A stretch of DNA of 64,000 nt, from NCBI GenBank assembly GCA_016271365.2, contig CM057456.1, positions 667,141,501 through 667,205,500 of the forward strand. Reading direction: 5' to 3'. The notes beneath the pieces are model-generated. The model ran no database searches. It worked only from the letters and a program-made list of their open reading frames with translations, and was not told the origin of the DNA. This document shows positions 1-11,204 of the stretch, piece by piece (the stretch's first letter is position 1; every line of letters begins with the position of its first letter). This stretch comes from Neoceratodus forsteri. Taxonomy: Eukaryota; Chordata; Ceratodontiformes; Ceratodontidae. Made by a program: the position numbers and the translations under genes.

Positions 1-596
1 TCAGCTGTTTATTCTCTGCTGCAAAACTACCAAGTAGTTGAAGGGACTCCCAATTCCCTACATTACCATGTTGGGCCAAACCACGGTGCAGCAAGTCTGT
101 AATACAGTGCTGTACGAAAAAAAAAAGTGACAGTCATCCCCTGATGGTACATAAAATGCATTTGGTCTGTAAGTCTACATATCTGATTTTTTTTTTGGCA
201 GTAATGATAAAGATAAAATGTTACTTAATTTTATTATTTGGTAACTGGGTCAGTCTCAAATGGGCACTAGTGCCAGTTTTCAGAGGTAATCACGGAGCAC
301 TAGGGTTTTTGAGTGACATGCTCAGTCACACAGTATGCAAGTGGAGGTTGTGTTTAAAACAAGCAGGTAAAAAGGACAGCTCCTAGCTTCAAGAAGAACC
401 TCTTTCAAAACCCCATCCACTTACAATTGCCCACATGTGAGTGTTTTCATAGCAGTCACATAAGACACATACGACAGTGTATTTACTGACACTGTTAGAC
501 TCTGCAAGTGAATCGGAAAAGGACAGGTCAACTGACATAAAGCATCAACTGTTAGTACTACATCACCTAATTCTGCAAGAACTGAATTGCATTTGG

Positions 597-629
597 AGTG
601 TGTGTGTGTGGGTGTGTGTGTGAGAGAGA
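597..629. repeat. TG-rich microsatellite
   Basis: Run of TG dinucleotides interrupted by GG and ending in GA repeats. The sequence before it (1-596) shows no recognisable element; a short open frame at 144-386 has no family features. Confidence 0.9.
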
Positions 630-824
630 TGGGTGGTGATTGGATGTCCTGTCAATGTAATCATTTATAAGAACAAGGGTACCACAAAGCATGCTCTGAC
701 CTATCTACAGCATCTATTTTTGCATACAAAACTAAAAGGTTGCAGAAGGGACTCTCCATCCACTGTATCACCAGGACATCCAATCCCCTCCCCGTCAAAA
801 AAAAACTTGCTCCCTCACTCATAC

Positions 825-1252
825 AGTGTCAGTGGCTCAGTAGGTAGCACACTTGCCTCTGAGGCTGGGAGATCAGAGGGTTGTGGGTTCAGTTCCCACA
901 TCTGGCACTTGGGATAATATCCCAGTACTGACACTGTAGTGCAGCATGAGAAGGGTGCTGCACATCTGAGGTGCCGTCTTTCCGGTGAGACATTAAATTG
1001 AGTCCCATCCACCTGGATTGGTGGTAGTTCAGGTGGATGTTAAAGATCCCATGGCACTTATCGAAAAGAGTAGGGGAATTTCCCAGTGTCCCGGCCAAGT
1101 TTCCCTCATTCACTAAAAATACCACCAACAGCTTAATCTGGTTCAAGGTCAGTTGGCATTCATCTGTATCCCCCTCCCCTTGGTAGTACCTGAAAATAGG
1201 CAGGATTTTTCTAGTGCATTTACCTGGTCAACAAAAAAATAAATAAATAAAT
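825..1252 (+). mobile_element. tRNA-derived SINE with conserved central domain
   Basis: The head is tRNA-like. A box A match, TGGCTCAGTAGG, lies at 833-844 and a box B match, GGTTCAGTTCC, at 886-896, the usual spacing of an internal RNA polymerase III promoter. Downstream (about 950-1060) is a block containing GAGGTGCCGTCTTTCCGG and GTTAAAGATCCCATGGCACT, wording I know from the shared central domain of tRNA-SINEs in sharks and other vertebrates. The element ends in an AAATAAATAAAT-type tail near 1240-1252. It is about 425 bp, a full length for such SINEs. Box positions are seen directly; the family link is from memory. Confidence 0.8.
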
Positions 1253-2138
1253 TCAAAGTTTCAGAGTAGAACATCTTAAATGCATAACTGCCATAATCTG
1301 AAATAGCAGTATACATCATTTAACTAAAATGACACCATGAGCTGGGTTTCAGTAAGGAGTCCGACTGTTCAGTAGAAAGATTTTATTCATATGAGTGGAG
1401 AAGACTCATACTAAAGAATAGCAACCAACCTATCACATTTCAGCATCAAAGGAAACAGAATAAATCAATCAATATTAGAGTGAGGTAAGGAAAAACATAT
1501 GAAATGGGCCAAGAGAAAAGGGAAAGTGAAAGGGAAAAACAAGCTGAATTGCAATAAGCATCACAACTCACTGAACAAGTGATGGACAAAAGAGGGTATG
1601 CGGGATGGGGGCACAGGATTGCATTAACCAGTAGTGATATGTTGAAGTGAACATGTTGTTGTACCGTGTACTCCTCTCTAATGGTTCTATTACATGTTGA
1701 TTTTATGGCAGTGGAAGGTAAAGGGTTTATACCTTGGGTCCACACCGCTAACCACTGAAACATTTTAGATCAGTGGAATTCACAATTTGTATATGTTCTT
1801 TGGTGGCATGGTGGTGGGTAGGGGGTCATCTTGTGTACTGTTATAACCCCTTTGTTAATATAACAAGTTATGCATAAAGTGGTTGATGAAACGTTCCTCT
1901 CAAAATAAAAACTGCTTATTCAAGTAAGTACATGTAGATTTTTTTCCAACCAATTTATAACCTCAGCAATGAAGCTCATTGTCTAATTAACACCTATTTA
2001 CAGGTAGGAAAGAGCAGTAATTTATTGCTCCGCATTGTATGGTTGCTGTCACCACTGGAGCTCCCACCAATATACGCTGTATAGCTATGCATATGTTTTT
2101 TTGGTAGTCATAATATGCTTTCTCAAAAAGTAAGGACA
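1253..2138. other. unassigned spacer
   Basis: I recognise no gene or repeat family here. A 105-codon minus-strand open frame (1446-1763) has low-complexity composition and no motif. The DNA is AT-rich and unstructured by eye. Confidence 0.5.
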
Positions 2139-2500
2139 TTCTTTGCAAAAAACTATGTTTAATGCATCATTTAGGGTTAAAGCAGAAAAAGTCAGGAAAT
2201 AAGAACATTAGGGTTGCCCTCTAACCTCCCCCACCCACCATCCTCCACAGACTGACAAATGATGGGATGTGTCGTTGGGGTTGTGAGGCCTAATTCTCAC
2301 CCATTCTCCTTTACTGAAGCATGTCTACCTGTTTACACATGGAATGGGGTGTGATTTGGGCCTCACAACCCCGACACACCCCATTGTTTGTCAGCCTGTG
2401 GAGGATGGCGGGTGTGGGGGTTAGAGGGCAACCCTAATGTTCTCATTTCCTGACCTTTTCTGCTTTAACCCTAAATTAACCATAGTTTTTTGCAAAGAAC
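2139..2500. mobile_element. fold-back MITE with ~160-bp inverted arms
   Basis: The left arm starts TTCTTTGCAAAAAACTATG at 2139 and the right arm ends with its complement, CATAGTTTTTTGCAAAGAA, at 2481-2499. The arms stay complementary well into the element: both contain the AACATTAGGGTTGCCCTCTAACC motif region and the GTCAG/CTGAC region, over roughly 160 bp each, with only a short unpaired centre around 2290-2340. There is no coding capacity, so it is a non-autonomous DNA element. A relative with the same terminal motif lies at 39885-40643. The superfamily is not identified because no clear target duplication is visible. Confidence 0.85.
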
Positions 2501-2501
2501 A

Positions 2502-2526
2502 GATATATATATATATATATACATAT
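2502..2526. repeat. (AT)n microsatellite
   Basis: AT dinucleotide run directly beside the right end of the fold-back element. Confidence 0.9.
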
Positions 2527-2839
2527 AGAAATATATTAGCCAGCTTCCCCTTTTTATGTTGGCTTGCGCACATGCGCAAGCAACATCTTGCGACAGTGCG
2601 GGTCTTGGGGGCACGGCTGCTGTTGTGCAAATGCAGGGCACACATCAGTAGCTGCATCCCTCATTCCCCAATCAGCCTGCATGCCACCGCCACACAATGC
2701 ATACATAATGGAGTGAGCACATCAAAGCAAAGGTCCGCTGCAATCCGAGCAAAGCTCACCATATGCAGCGGCCCTTTGCTTGACGTGCTCGCCGCCATTA
2801 TGGCCATGGTTGGTGAGCAGGCAGACGCCTCACCTTTCC

Positions 2840-3190
2840 CAACATTGGGGGTGCCCAATCCCCCTGTTAGCAACCCCCCCATGTTTGTGTGCTGACGGGG
2901 GAGCCCACTCCCCGTCGGCATCCCCCCCTGCAAATGTGGAATGCTGAGGGGGGTGCCCAATCCCTCTCGGCTCGCGACCCCCCGCTTTCTTTGCCCACTG
3001 ATGGGGGAGCCCACTCCCCGTCATCATCACCCCTCCAACTGTTGAATGTCGAAGGGGGTGCCCAATCCCCTCGGCTCGCACTCCCCCCTTTCTTTGTTTG
3101 CTGGTGGGGTGCCCAATCCCACCTGCATTACCCCCCCTGTGTTGTGTGCAGACGAGGGTGTCCAATCCCCCATTGGCTACTGACACCCCT
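2840..3190. repeat. GC-rich ~52-bp minisatellite with hairpin units
   Basis: About seven units, each centred on a GGGG(T/A)GCCCA(A/C)TCCCC core, recur at about 2850, 2902, 2957, 3010, 3059, 3111 and 3160. Two core versions occur: GTGCCCAATCC and GAGCCCACTCC; the latter sits in short palindromes such as GACGGGGGAGCCCACTCCCCGTC (split: GACGGGGG / CCCCGTC stems). Open frames on both strands over this stretch are by-products of the repeat. Confidence 0.85.
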
Positions 3191-3384
3191 CACAAAACTC
3201 ACTTAGGTGGTACACTGGGAGCCCACCCCAGCATGCCAAATGCCCCAATGTGAAAACTGTCCTGCAAAGGTTTTCCTTTTTTTTCACCTGGAAAACAAAA
3301 ACATCCCTTGTAGTCTATTATGCCCCCTCCCTCACCGCACCCACCCTCGCACCCTGCCTCCCTCACCCCACCCATACTTACCTC

Positions 3385-4560
3385 TGGACTCTGGCGTGAC
3401 AATCTTCAGTGGACGGGCACATGTCTGCACTCTTCAAAGCTGACCGCGAACTGAGGAATTGCCGGTAAGCTGTATAATGCAATGAATAGAGTTTTTTCAA
3501 CTTTGTTGCATATCTCAGGCATTTCTTGGAATTTCGGCACCAGATTTTCAACATGGGGTTTTTGGGGCCCTTCTCATGAATTCTGTCACTGTCATGGCAT
3601 TAATCGGCCTCGGAAGGTGATTTCGCAGTCATTGTGTGAAATCACCTTTCGGGACCCATTAATGAAATGACAGTGCCAGTGTTCATGAAGCAGCCTCTCA
3701 AAAAGCATATGTTCCAAATTTGGTGGAAAAAATCCAACAAATGCCTGTTTTACGAGCATGCATTGCACAGTTGCTACACAGGTTCATAACTCCGTGCATT
3801 TGCAATATTTTAATGCTGTATTTTCAGCATTGGCATTTTTGTGCACCTCCTTGTGAACAGTACAGCTGTCATTTTCCACATCTTGCCCGAAATGTGTTTC
3901 TGCACTTCCGGTGCACAATTGCGCATTCGCTGTGGGAAATCAGTGTTTGGGCCAGATTATAAAAATGACAGTGACACAGTTCTTGAGCAGAGCTCCTAGA
4001 ATGCCTATGTTGAAAATTTGGAGCTGATACTCCATAAAATGACTGTGTTATGAGCGTGCATTGGCAGATTGCACGCATGCTCGTACTGTAGTGCATTTGT
4101 GATATTTTCACTCTGGATTTTCACCATTGCCATTTTTACACACCTCTTGATGAACAGTACAGCTGTCACTTCACATATCCTGCCCAAAATGTGTTTCCGC
4201 ACTTCCAGCGCAGAATAGCGTGGTTGCTGTGCGAAATCACTTCTTGGGACACTTTGAGGAAATGTCAGTGACACTGTACATGAGCAGAGGTGCTAAAATG
4301 CCTATGTTGAAAATTTGGTGCCGAACGCCCACAAACTGGCAGTGCTACAAGCGTGCCTTGCATACTTCCCACGCACCCTTGCAACTCCTCAAATTCCATA
4401 TATTTGTATGCCACATTTTCAGCACTGGCATTTAATTAACCTCCTTATGAACTGTGCAGCTATCATTTTTCACATCCTGCCCAGCATGTTTTCCCGCACT
4501 GCACTAACAAACACCCACAGGGACACCCTAATGCCTCTCACTCTCTGCAGGGTGGGGGTG
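3385..4560 (+). repeat. ~295-bp satellite array, plus orientation
   Basis: The phrase CCTATGTTGAAAATTTGG or a close variant recurs near 3705, 4002 and 4301, giving a period of about 297 bp. Each monomer also carries a TGACAGTGACA...TTCATGAG block, a GTGTTTCTGCACTTCC block and a TTTTCAGCATTGGC block. Related arrays lie at 41030-41660 and 45400-46330 in the opposite orientation, with a degenerate copy near 16240-16880. The module at about 3400-3480 (ACATGTCTGCACT...CAAACTGAGGAAT type) is repeated in inverse form at about 46270-46340. No coding function. Confidence 0.8.
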
Positions 4561-4958
4561 GGTTGGCATCAGTTCAATACTTGACTGTCACTCCTATGCT
4601 GCATCTCTCTAACTCCTGCACTGCCAATGGCAGCAAGACAACATTCGGCATTGACAAATGCTTGTTCCCATAGGGAAACTGTGGTGTAATTTGCCATTGT
4701 AAAGGAGTGTTTATAACGGCAAACATGTGCACGGTTTCCCTTGCTGTGTGCATCCTCATGCAGCAGCGCCACCTCTCAAGACTGCTGACCATTTCCATCT
4801 CTCCCAAAACAGCACCGCCACCACCAGAAGAACTCGGCGGTGAGTTCTTTTTTTCCCCCTACACAGTGAAAACCTCACAAACCAAGACAAAAACACAATG
4901 CTTTAAAATACTCCAATTCAAACAGGCACCTGAGAAGCCACATGGCGGATCTGGAAGC
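4561..4958. other. satellite-flanking sequence
   Basis: No gene seen. A stretch near 4645-4690 (CATTGACAAATGCTTGTT) resembles 16765-16800, so this is probably part of the same dispersed repeat as the satellite array to its left. Confidence 0.5.
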
Positions 4959-5019
4959 TTTTTATTTTATATAATTGCTGAGGCGAAAAAGGGAAATCCA
5001 GCAATTATATAAAATAAAA
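4959..5019. repeat. short perfect hairpin
   Basis: Arms TTTATTTTATATAATTGCTG (4961-4980) and the exact reverse complement at 4999-5018 are separated by an 18-bp loop. This is possibly a very small inverted-repeat element; no function is inferred. Confidence 0.85.
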
Positions 5020-5059
5020 TATGGGTCGGATGTTTATGGGATTTGTTAAAGTGGCCATA

Positions 5060-5215
5060 CTAGATATATTTTCCTCAAATACCAATATATTTCAAATTTC
5101 AGCAATGTATTTCAATACATTGGATTTATAATATATTGCAATATATTTCACAACACAAAGATATAAATATACTGAAATATATGAAAAAAACCTATATATA
5201 TATATTTATTTATTT
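5060..5215. repeat. AT-rich degenerate repeat
   Basis: Repeated ATATATTTCA-like words and a final (TA)n tract. A further ATATATTTCAA word at 5545-5560 suggests the low-complexity DNA resumes there; 5216-5540 between them holds nothing I recognise. Confidence 0.7.
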
Positions 5216-5628
5216 AAGAGATATCGGCATTACAACCTTTGAGTCAGTGACTCATTTCCAAAGGCTCCACATCATAACACGCAAGAGGAACATACTTGGG
5301 ATGATAACATATACACATTATGTAAAACATTATGTAAAACATTTGACATACAGTTTAAAGAGAGAAGAGAGAAACTTATTAAAACAGGCACAAGTATAAT
5401 AATGCAATATGACAGTGCCATTTGTTTTTACCATGAGGCAATCAAATACTGCTATGGGGACTCAGCAGGGCACTGATTCTAGACATAGCCTGCTGTCTCT
5501 AACTTGCAGCCTGAGTCATGGCCTTGTCAATATATATATTTCTAATAATATATTTCAAAATACATTTCATTTTCATGAAAGCAGTTTCACGGATTCCATG
5601 ACCCAGGGTAAAAAAAAAGGCAAAAGAG

Positions 5629-6405
5629 ATGCTATCTGTCCTGGCATGTTGCAACGTGTCAGGGACTGAAAAATGTGAATTGGTAGTCATTGGCAAATCT
5701 GCCAGACCATGCTGTTTCCATAATGTTCACCACCAACCTGTCCTGTGCAGGCATAATGGATCAGCGTGGATGACATTGGACATCTTTTGTGAGTGGGTAA
5801 AATCCTGCAACAGGAAGATTAGAGGCTTACAAATCATCCTGCTGCAGGACAATTTCAGCAGCCATTCTGACATTGCTGGGCTAAGAAACATAAAACTTGT
5901 TTTCCTACAACTCAACACCACCTCGATCATACTGCCACCAGACCAGGGTGTGATTTATGCCTTTAAGAGGCATAATGTTAGGGCTGTGCAGGGGAAAATT
6001 CTGGCAGACATGGAAGCAATAGAAGGGGCTGACATCTCCGCAGCTGACTGTGTAAGGCAGATCTTGCTACTTGATGCTGTCTGCATGATGAAAATGGCAA
6101 GGGACAGTGTCACTATGGAAACTATAGTGCACTACTTTCACAAGGCTGGGTTCCGGAAGCCAGATCTGCTAGCCAGCATGGAGGAGGTGGATGAGGAGAT
6201 CATAATGCCTCCAACTGGACTACTGGAGTCAGAATATGAAACACTAGTCTGCATAGGAAAAAATGAACTGGATGCAGCAGTGGATGACATCCAGGCTGTC
6301 ATAGAAGCCATGAAACCAGACCTGGACCCAGTGGCCAATGACTCAGAGGGTGATGCTAACGATGAACCCCCCACCAGTGATCACGACCACTGCTGCTGTG
6401 CATGA
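5629..6405 (+). pseudogene. Tigger/pogo-type DDE transposase remnant
   Basis: The frame encodes the C-terminal part of a DDE transposase of the Tc1/mariner superfamily, Tigger/pogo branch, which cuts and rejoins transposon ends in the nucleus. Visible family features in order are CNVSGTEK and VVIGKSARPCCF, then WMTLDIFCEWV, the catalytic block ILLQDNFSSH with its Asp (family LLxxDNxxxH), then FLQLNTTSIILPPDQGVI (family LPPNTTSxxQPxDQGxI) with the second catalytic Asp. The first catalytic Asp and the N-terminal CENP-B-type DNA-binding domain should lie upstream but are absent, so it is 5' truncated. The tail is acidic. Coding-like sequence continues past the stop in another frame (about 6400-6530), indicating a frameshift. 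No terminal repeats were found. Confidence 0.85.
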
Positions 6406-6944
6406 AGCACTGAAAACACTCCGCGGGGCTATGGAGAAGTGACTCTGTGTCATTCCTGACTGGGACGTACTGGCAAGAATGGAGGAAGACTGGAGGTGCT
6501 ACACAATCAGAAAAGAAAAGCAGACCTCTATAACATCTTTGATCAGCAGTCAAGTTCACAACAGAAAAAAACCACAACCACTGTCATAACAGATATCGTG
6601 ACAGTCTAACAGAAACTCTCCTTCAGCGATCTTTCCACACACAACCACAAAACACAAGCACAATCTCTGTTTTTAGCTGTGATAGACTGGAATAAAAAAT
6701 TATGTTTTGACTTACGTTATTAAGCATGGAAACACAGAAACACCCCCCACAAAATGAACTTTTCCCAACATCCAGAACAGTACTTTAGCGAGTTAATCTC
6801 ACCATCACCATCACAGACCATAACTGTGATGTTACTAGTACAGTACTGCACCAACATCCCCCCATAGTGTAACGAGTTCCCATCCCTGTAATAAATAAAA
6901 CAAAAAACAAAAACAAAAAAAACTGCAGTAGTATCAGACTGCAG

Positions 6945-7966
6945 TTCAAGTTCAAGTTTATTGCAGGAAAGACTCCGTTGAGCAAGCTCATTCACATGGA
7001 GGTCCTGAGGCATATACACATACAGTTCACAATTACATAGACAGGAGATATAAAATGTAGAACAACAAAGAAAAAATATATTATACAAGAGGTATACACA
7101 ATAGAAGTCCTTATGCTATATATGCAGTACATTCCAGCTTTAACCTTGCCCTAAGTTATGCAACACCTTTCAGCTTAATAAGTAGAGGGCCAGTTGGTAC
7201 CTAGGAAGTTGACTTGGCGTTAGGGGCCTAGTAGCACCTACATATGTCTTTTAATTTAGAGATAGCTAGTGTTTTGTAGTAGTTAATTGATACGATGCTG
7301 GTTAGCTTCAGCATGGCTTGTAGTTGGTTCCAAATGTTTGGGAGGATGTATGCAACAGCTCTTTGGCCAGCTGTGGTACGTGTCCTGGGAACATCTAGTA
7401 GGATAAGGTTGTATTTCCTTTGGGAGTAGGCACTATGCAAGATGTGTATGAGAGACATTAAGTAGTCAGGCAGTTTGTAGAGTAGTAATTTGAGGGTCCA
7501 AATGCCAGCATGCAGGAGGTGTCTGGTGGCAAAAGAGGTCCATCCAACTGCTGCATAAAGATCACAGTGGTGGGTCCTGTATGCAAAGTTAGTAGTGAAG
7601 TGAAGAGCACAAAGATAGAGTACATCCAGTTTAGATAGGCTCAAGGTTGAGGAGGAGATAAAGATAATGTCTCCATAGTCAAGCAAGGGAAGGAATGTTG
7701 CTTGGACAAGTCTTTTGCAGGTAGCAAGAGAAAAGAGGGTCCTATTTCTAAAGAAGAAACCCAAGCGTGCTTTAAGCCTCTTTGATAGATCCTCAATGTG
7801 GCCATTAAAGGAAAGTTTGTTGTCTATCCACATACCTAGATATTTAAATTTAGGTACGACTTCCAAGGGTTCACCTAGGGAGGTAACTATGAAGTTTTTA
7901 GGTGGGGTAGGTAAGGCACCAGACAAGGCAAGTCTCAAGAAAATCATTGTATTGGTTCTGAAAGAC
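6945..7966 (-). mobile_element. LINE-A, 3' part (minus strand)
   Basis: The 3' end of a CR1/L2-group LINE. Read on the minus strand it ends ATAAACTTGAACTTGAA, a short tandem tail, at 6945. It carries the C-terminal reverse-transcriptase-protein segment up to 7966, where a plus-strand LINE interrupts it; the rest of the same element resumes at 12663. The 3' untranslated region spans about 6945-7227. Confidence 0.85.
7228..7966 (-). pseudogene. LINE-A ORF2 C-terminal segment
   Basis: The thumb and C-terminal region of a non-LTR reverse transcriptase. Visible features are KYLGMWIDNKLSFNGHI (the post-palm block of CR1/L2-group proteins), LLDYGDIIF, and a final AYILPNIWNQLQ block like the LWNxLP motif of this group. 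The frame is open to the insertion junction at 7966 and its natural continuation upstream is at 12663-13990. The extra codons reading through to 8019 belong to the inserted LINE and are not part of the protein. The copy cannot be expressed as one protein because of the 4.7-kb insertion and frame breaks further upstream. Confidence 0.85.
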
Positions 7967-9542
7967 GGGCGGCAAGATGGCGGCTGTGTTGAGCCTGCCA
8001 GCATTTTAGCTCCACTCATTTGCTTAGTTTTTACTTTTATTTATTGTTTCTGCATTATTTTAGCTAGACAGGGCTAAAGGAGTGAGGCAGTTAGTAACTT
8101 TACGTTTTATGTTTTACGTGTAGAGCTGTACTTTTTGAGTTTTAATCTCTGGACTCCGTTCAGCCCTGTCGGCTTTTTTACCACTGGGTACTTAGTGGCA
8201 GTCTACACTTGTATGTAGCGTTATTTTCCATCTAAAGCCACTGAGTTGTAACCGGAGCCTGGAGTTTTTTTCAATTCCGGATGTTTTGTGGTTATACAGC
8301 AGGCTCTGTTAATATTGTGCTGTGGAGCGGACTGGTTTCCTGCTGACCCACCCTACTGCTTCCTTGGATTTTCAGGATCAATTAAGATCTTTGGACTCCT
8401 ATGATTTTACAAGTAGTTTTTACTGAGGATCGAAGAAGTCTGTGGAGTTGTTACGACTGCTGAAGGATTTGCAGATCTGCCCCAGGGAACTTGCAAGGAG
8501 GTTTTTATTGGAGCTGCGGATTGTCCAATTTACTTTGTCAAATCGGAAGGCTTATTTAAATAAACGAGCTTCTTTAAGGTTCTCTGGAGGTTTTATTCAT
8601 GTGGAGAGCTGTTTGAATCCTGTGGGAAGTGTTGACCACCTCTTGGTCCCCGACCAGGCAGGAGTCGCCTTGTGTGCTCCCTAGGGAGCTGGGGGGGACC
8701 AGGGCTTCTTCTAAACCACCTTAGGGTTCGGCTGTTTGGGCTGATTTGTGAGACGGTTGTAGCCGCGGGGCGTCGACTGGGTGGGGATGCTGGTGTTTTA
8801 AGGAACATATTCTGCCTCCTTGAATTATTCTGCTGCTTCTTGGATAATCGACTGTTTGGAGTCTTTGGTCTTTGAAGAGCAGTTGCCGTTGGATTTGTGG
8901 GACACCTTCAGGCTCCCTCGTTTGGTTTGACTCAGACTCTTATTATTGGATTTACCTGCTGAGAACTTTTTGTTTTTCTTCATTTGGATTCATCTGGATT
9001 TTATCAGTTTTTGGACTGCTAGAGAACTGATCCCTCTGTTTTTCTTTAATTCCTGGACTGAGGGTGGTGAGAGTGGTGTATATTTCTATTTATTTAATTT
9101 GTATAATTATTAATTTGATTTATTCAATCAGTTCCCTACCATGTGAGAGGTGGTATTGGGGGAGTACTGTATATAACATCTGCTGCATTGTTGCACGTGA
9201 GAGGTGCTTCATTGTTTAAAATATAAATCTTGTTCTAGGTTTAATATCCAGTGGTATGTGATTTATTTTATTGTTTTTAATGATTATTTGATTTAATTTT
9301 TCTATTTGGGTTATTTTTGAGTTGAGGTTCATTTTGGTTTTATGTTAGTTTGTTTTATTAGCCTCCCCTCTGTAAGAGAGAGAGGAGAGTGTGTTATTTA
9401 TAGGTTTAATATTTATAGGTTTTTATTCTGTTTTTTGATTTGATTAATGATGGTTGGGCACTATTCCCCCACTAGGCTCAGGAAATTACATCCTTTTGAG
9501 TGCCCACCACTGTCATCTGACACCTATTTTAGGTGTTGAGCA
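7967..9542 (+). promoter_or_regulatory. LINE-B 5' region with YY1-like site at its first bases
   Basis: The element begins GGGCGGCAAGATGGCGGC. The word CAAGATGGCGGC at 7973-7984 matches the YY1 core (AAGATGGCGGC) that sits at the start of some LINE 5' UTRs, such as human L1, where it helps set the transcription start. The remaining 1.5 kb is T-rich, has many stops in all frames and shows no ORF1. Promoter activity is inferred from position and motif only. Confidence 0.6.
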
Positions 9543-11174
9543 TTGAGCATTCTAAGGAGGCGAGGACGAAGGTGGAAAGCTGGGCCTTGTGGGGGACAGG
9601 AAAGGGGAGGGTGGATTGGGGTCTTAGGGTCCAGAAGATGCCCTGGGGTGAAATGGGGTCAGGATAGAGGTTACTCTTATCTTGTCCCCATACCCAAGAG
9701 TCCCAAAGAAATCGGACCGGTGCCGAGGACTTCCTCGACAGCTCATCCCGCCTTGGCAGTGTTGTGCAATGCCAGATCAATTAAGAACAAGACAGCTACT
9801 ATTATTGCTGATCTTGTTGGTTCATCTGATCTGACTTGCATCACCGAGACCTGGCTGGATGAAAATCCAGGTCCTATATTGGCCTTGGCAATTCCAGCCG
9901 GGTTCTCGGTGATACATCGTCCAAGGCTGGATCGTAGGGGCGGGGGTGTGGCCATTATGTTTAAATCTGAGCTGGGCCTGGTGGATGTGCCATTAGGAAA
10001 CACCAGATCTTTTGAATATATCCTGGACGAGGGTGCAGGTTGTGGGATTCTCCTCGTCTACCGTCCACCAGGTGATGGTCAGGATTTCCTACAGGAGATT
10101 GCAGACTTCATTGTCGACCTGGTGTTGAGGTTTCCCAGATTAATACTTCTGGGTGACTTCAATGCCTGGGTCGATGATGAACTATCTAATTTTGGTCAAA
10201 ATCTCCTCCAATTGATGAATACATTGGGCCTGACACAGGTTGTTACCTCCTCTACCCATATAGGGGGTCATTCACTTGATCTGGTCTTTCTCTTGGGTAT
10301 GGAGATCACTGATTTGGGGGTGGAACCAGTCAGTTGGTTGGACCATTACACCATCAGGTTCAGTTTTAGGGCCCCCTCTAATAGGTCTGCCCCTACAGAG
10401 ATGGTCCAGTACCGCCCTTTAAGGGGTATTAACCCCAATGACCTAATGGTGGTGCTGGATCTATCGAGCTTGTTGGGTGAATGCATGAGTCCAGACGATC
10501 TTGTATTAGCCTATAACAAGGCTGTGGGAGATGCTCTGGACAAAATTGCACCTGTTCATGTTCGGCCTCTCACCATTTGTCCAAGGAGCCCATGGTTTGA
10601 TGGCTCCTTGAGGAAATTAAGGTGAGTAGGCCAAAGGCTAGAGAGACCCTGGCGGAAATCGGGCCTTGATGCTGACAAGCTTAGATTGATGGCTTATTAT
10701 GATAGTTACCAATCAGAAATCACTCATAAGAAGGCAGAATTCCTGTCCAGAGAGATTTCTGCTGCACAAAATCGACCGGCTCAGCATTTCCGGACTGTGG
10801 ACAGACTGTGCAATTCAGTCTGTCTTCAGCCTAGAGAAGCCTTTTCTCAGCCTAGATGCGAGGAGTTCACTCACTTTTTTGCAGATAAGGTTGCCAGCAT
10901 CAGGTCCGGCATCAGTCCGACCTCTCCTATGGGGGATTGTGGTGGACGATTGGTGGTGTCCTGTCCTCGGTCTGTCTGGTTAGATTTTCACCACCTGGAA
11001 TTTGTGGACATTGTGAAGATCATCCAAACAATGCGACCAACTAGTTGTAGTTTGAATCTGGGTCCTACACCGCTGTTAGTAGGTTGTGTAGAAGCTATCT
11101 ACCCAATCCTTGCTGATATTATCTGGAAATCCTTGGAGAGGGGGGTTTTTCTAACCCCCTTTAGGAGGCAGTAG
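9543..11174 (+). pseudogene. LINE-B ORF2, endonuclease and linker part
   Basis: Apurinic-type (APE) endonuclease domain that nicks target DNA for target-primed reverse transcription. Motifs in order are LCNARSIKNK, CITETWL with the catalytic Glu, GGGVAIMFK, LLVYRPP, LLGDFNAW, HSLDLVF and LDHY (the SDH motif, with Leu replacing Ser). The frame opens at about 9540 without a nearby ATG, so the true start was lost or lies beyond a frame break. A TGA at 10623-10625 interrupts it; the same frame continues directly to a TAG at 11172-11174, covering the linker with FFADKVASIRSGI. A frame change near 11175-11215 leads into the reverse transcriptase. Confidence 0.9.
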
Positions 11175-11204
11175 TTTGACCACTCCTTAAAAAATCCTCC
11201 CTGG

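Noticed and set aside
833..896. Functional tRNA gene
   Set aside because: Box A and box B are present, but the rest does not fold as a cloverleaf and the sequence continues into a SINE body and tail.
1446..1763. 105-codon open frame on the minus strand
   Set aside because: Low-complexity Leu/Ser/Phe content, no motif and no neighbours; chance frame.
2421..3443. Overlapping open frames on both strands in the GC-rich stretch
   Set aside because: They follow the minisatellite and fold-back repeats and have Pro/Gly/His-rich composition dictated by the repeat.
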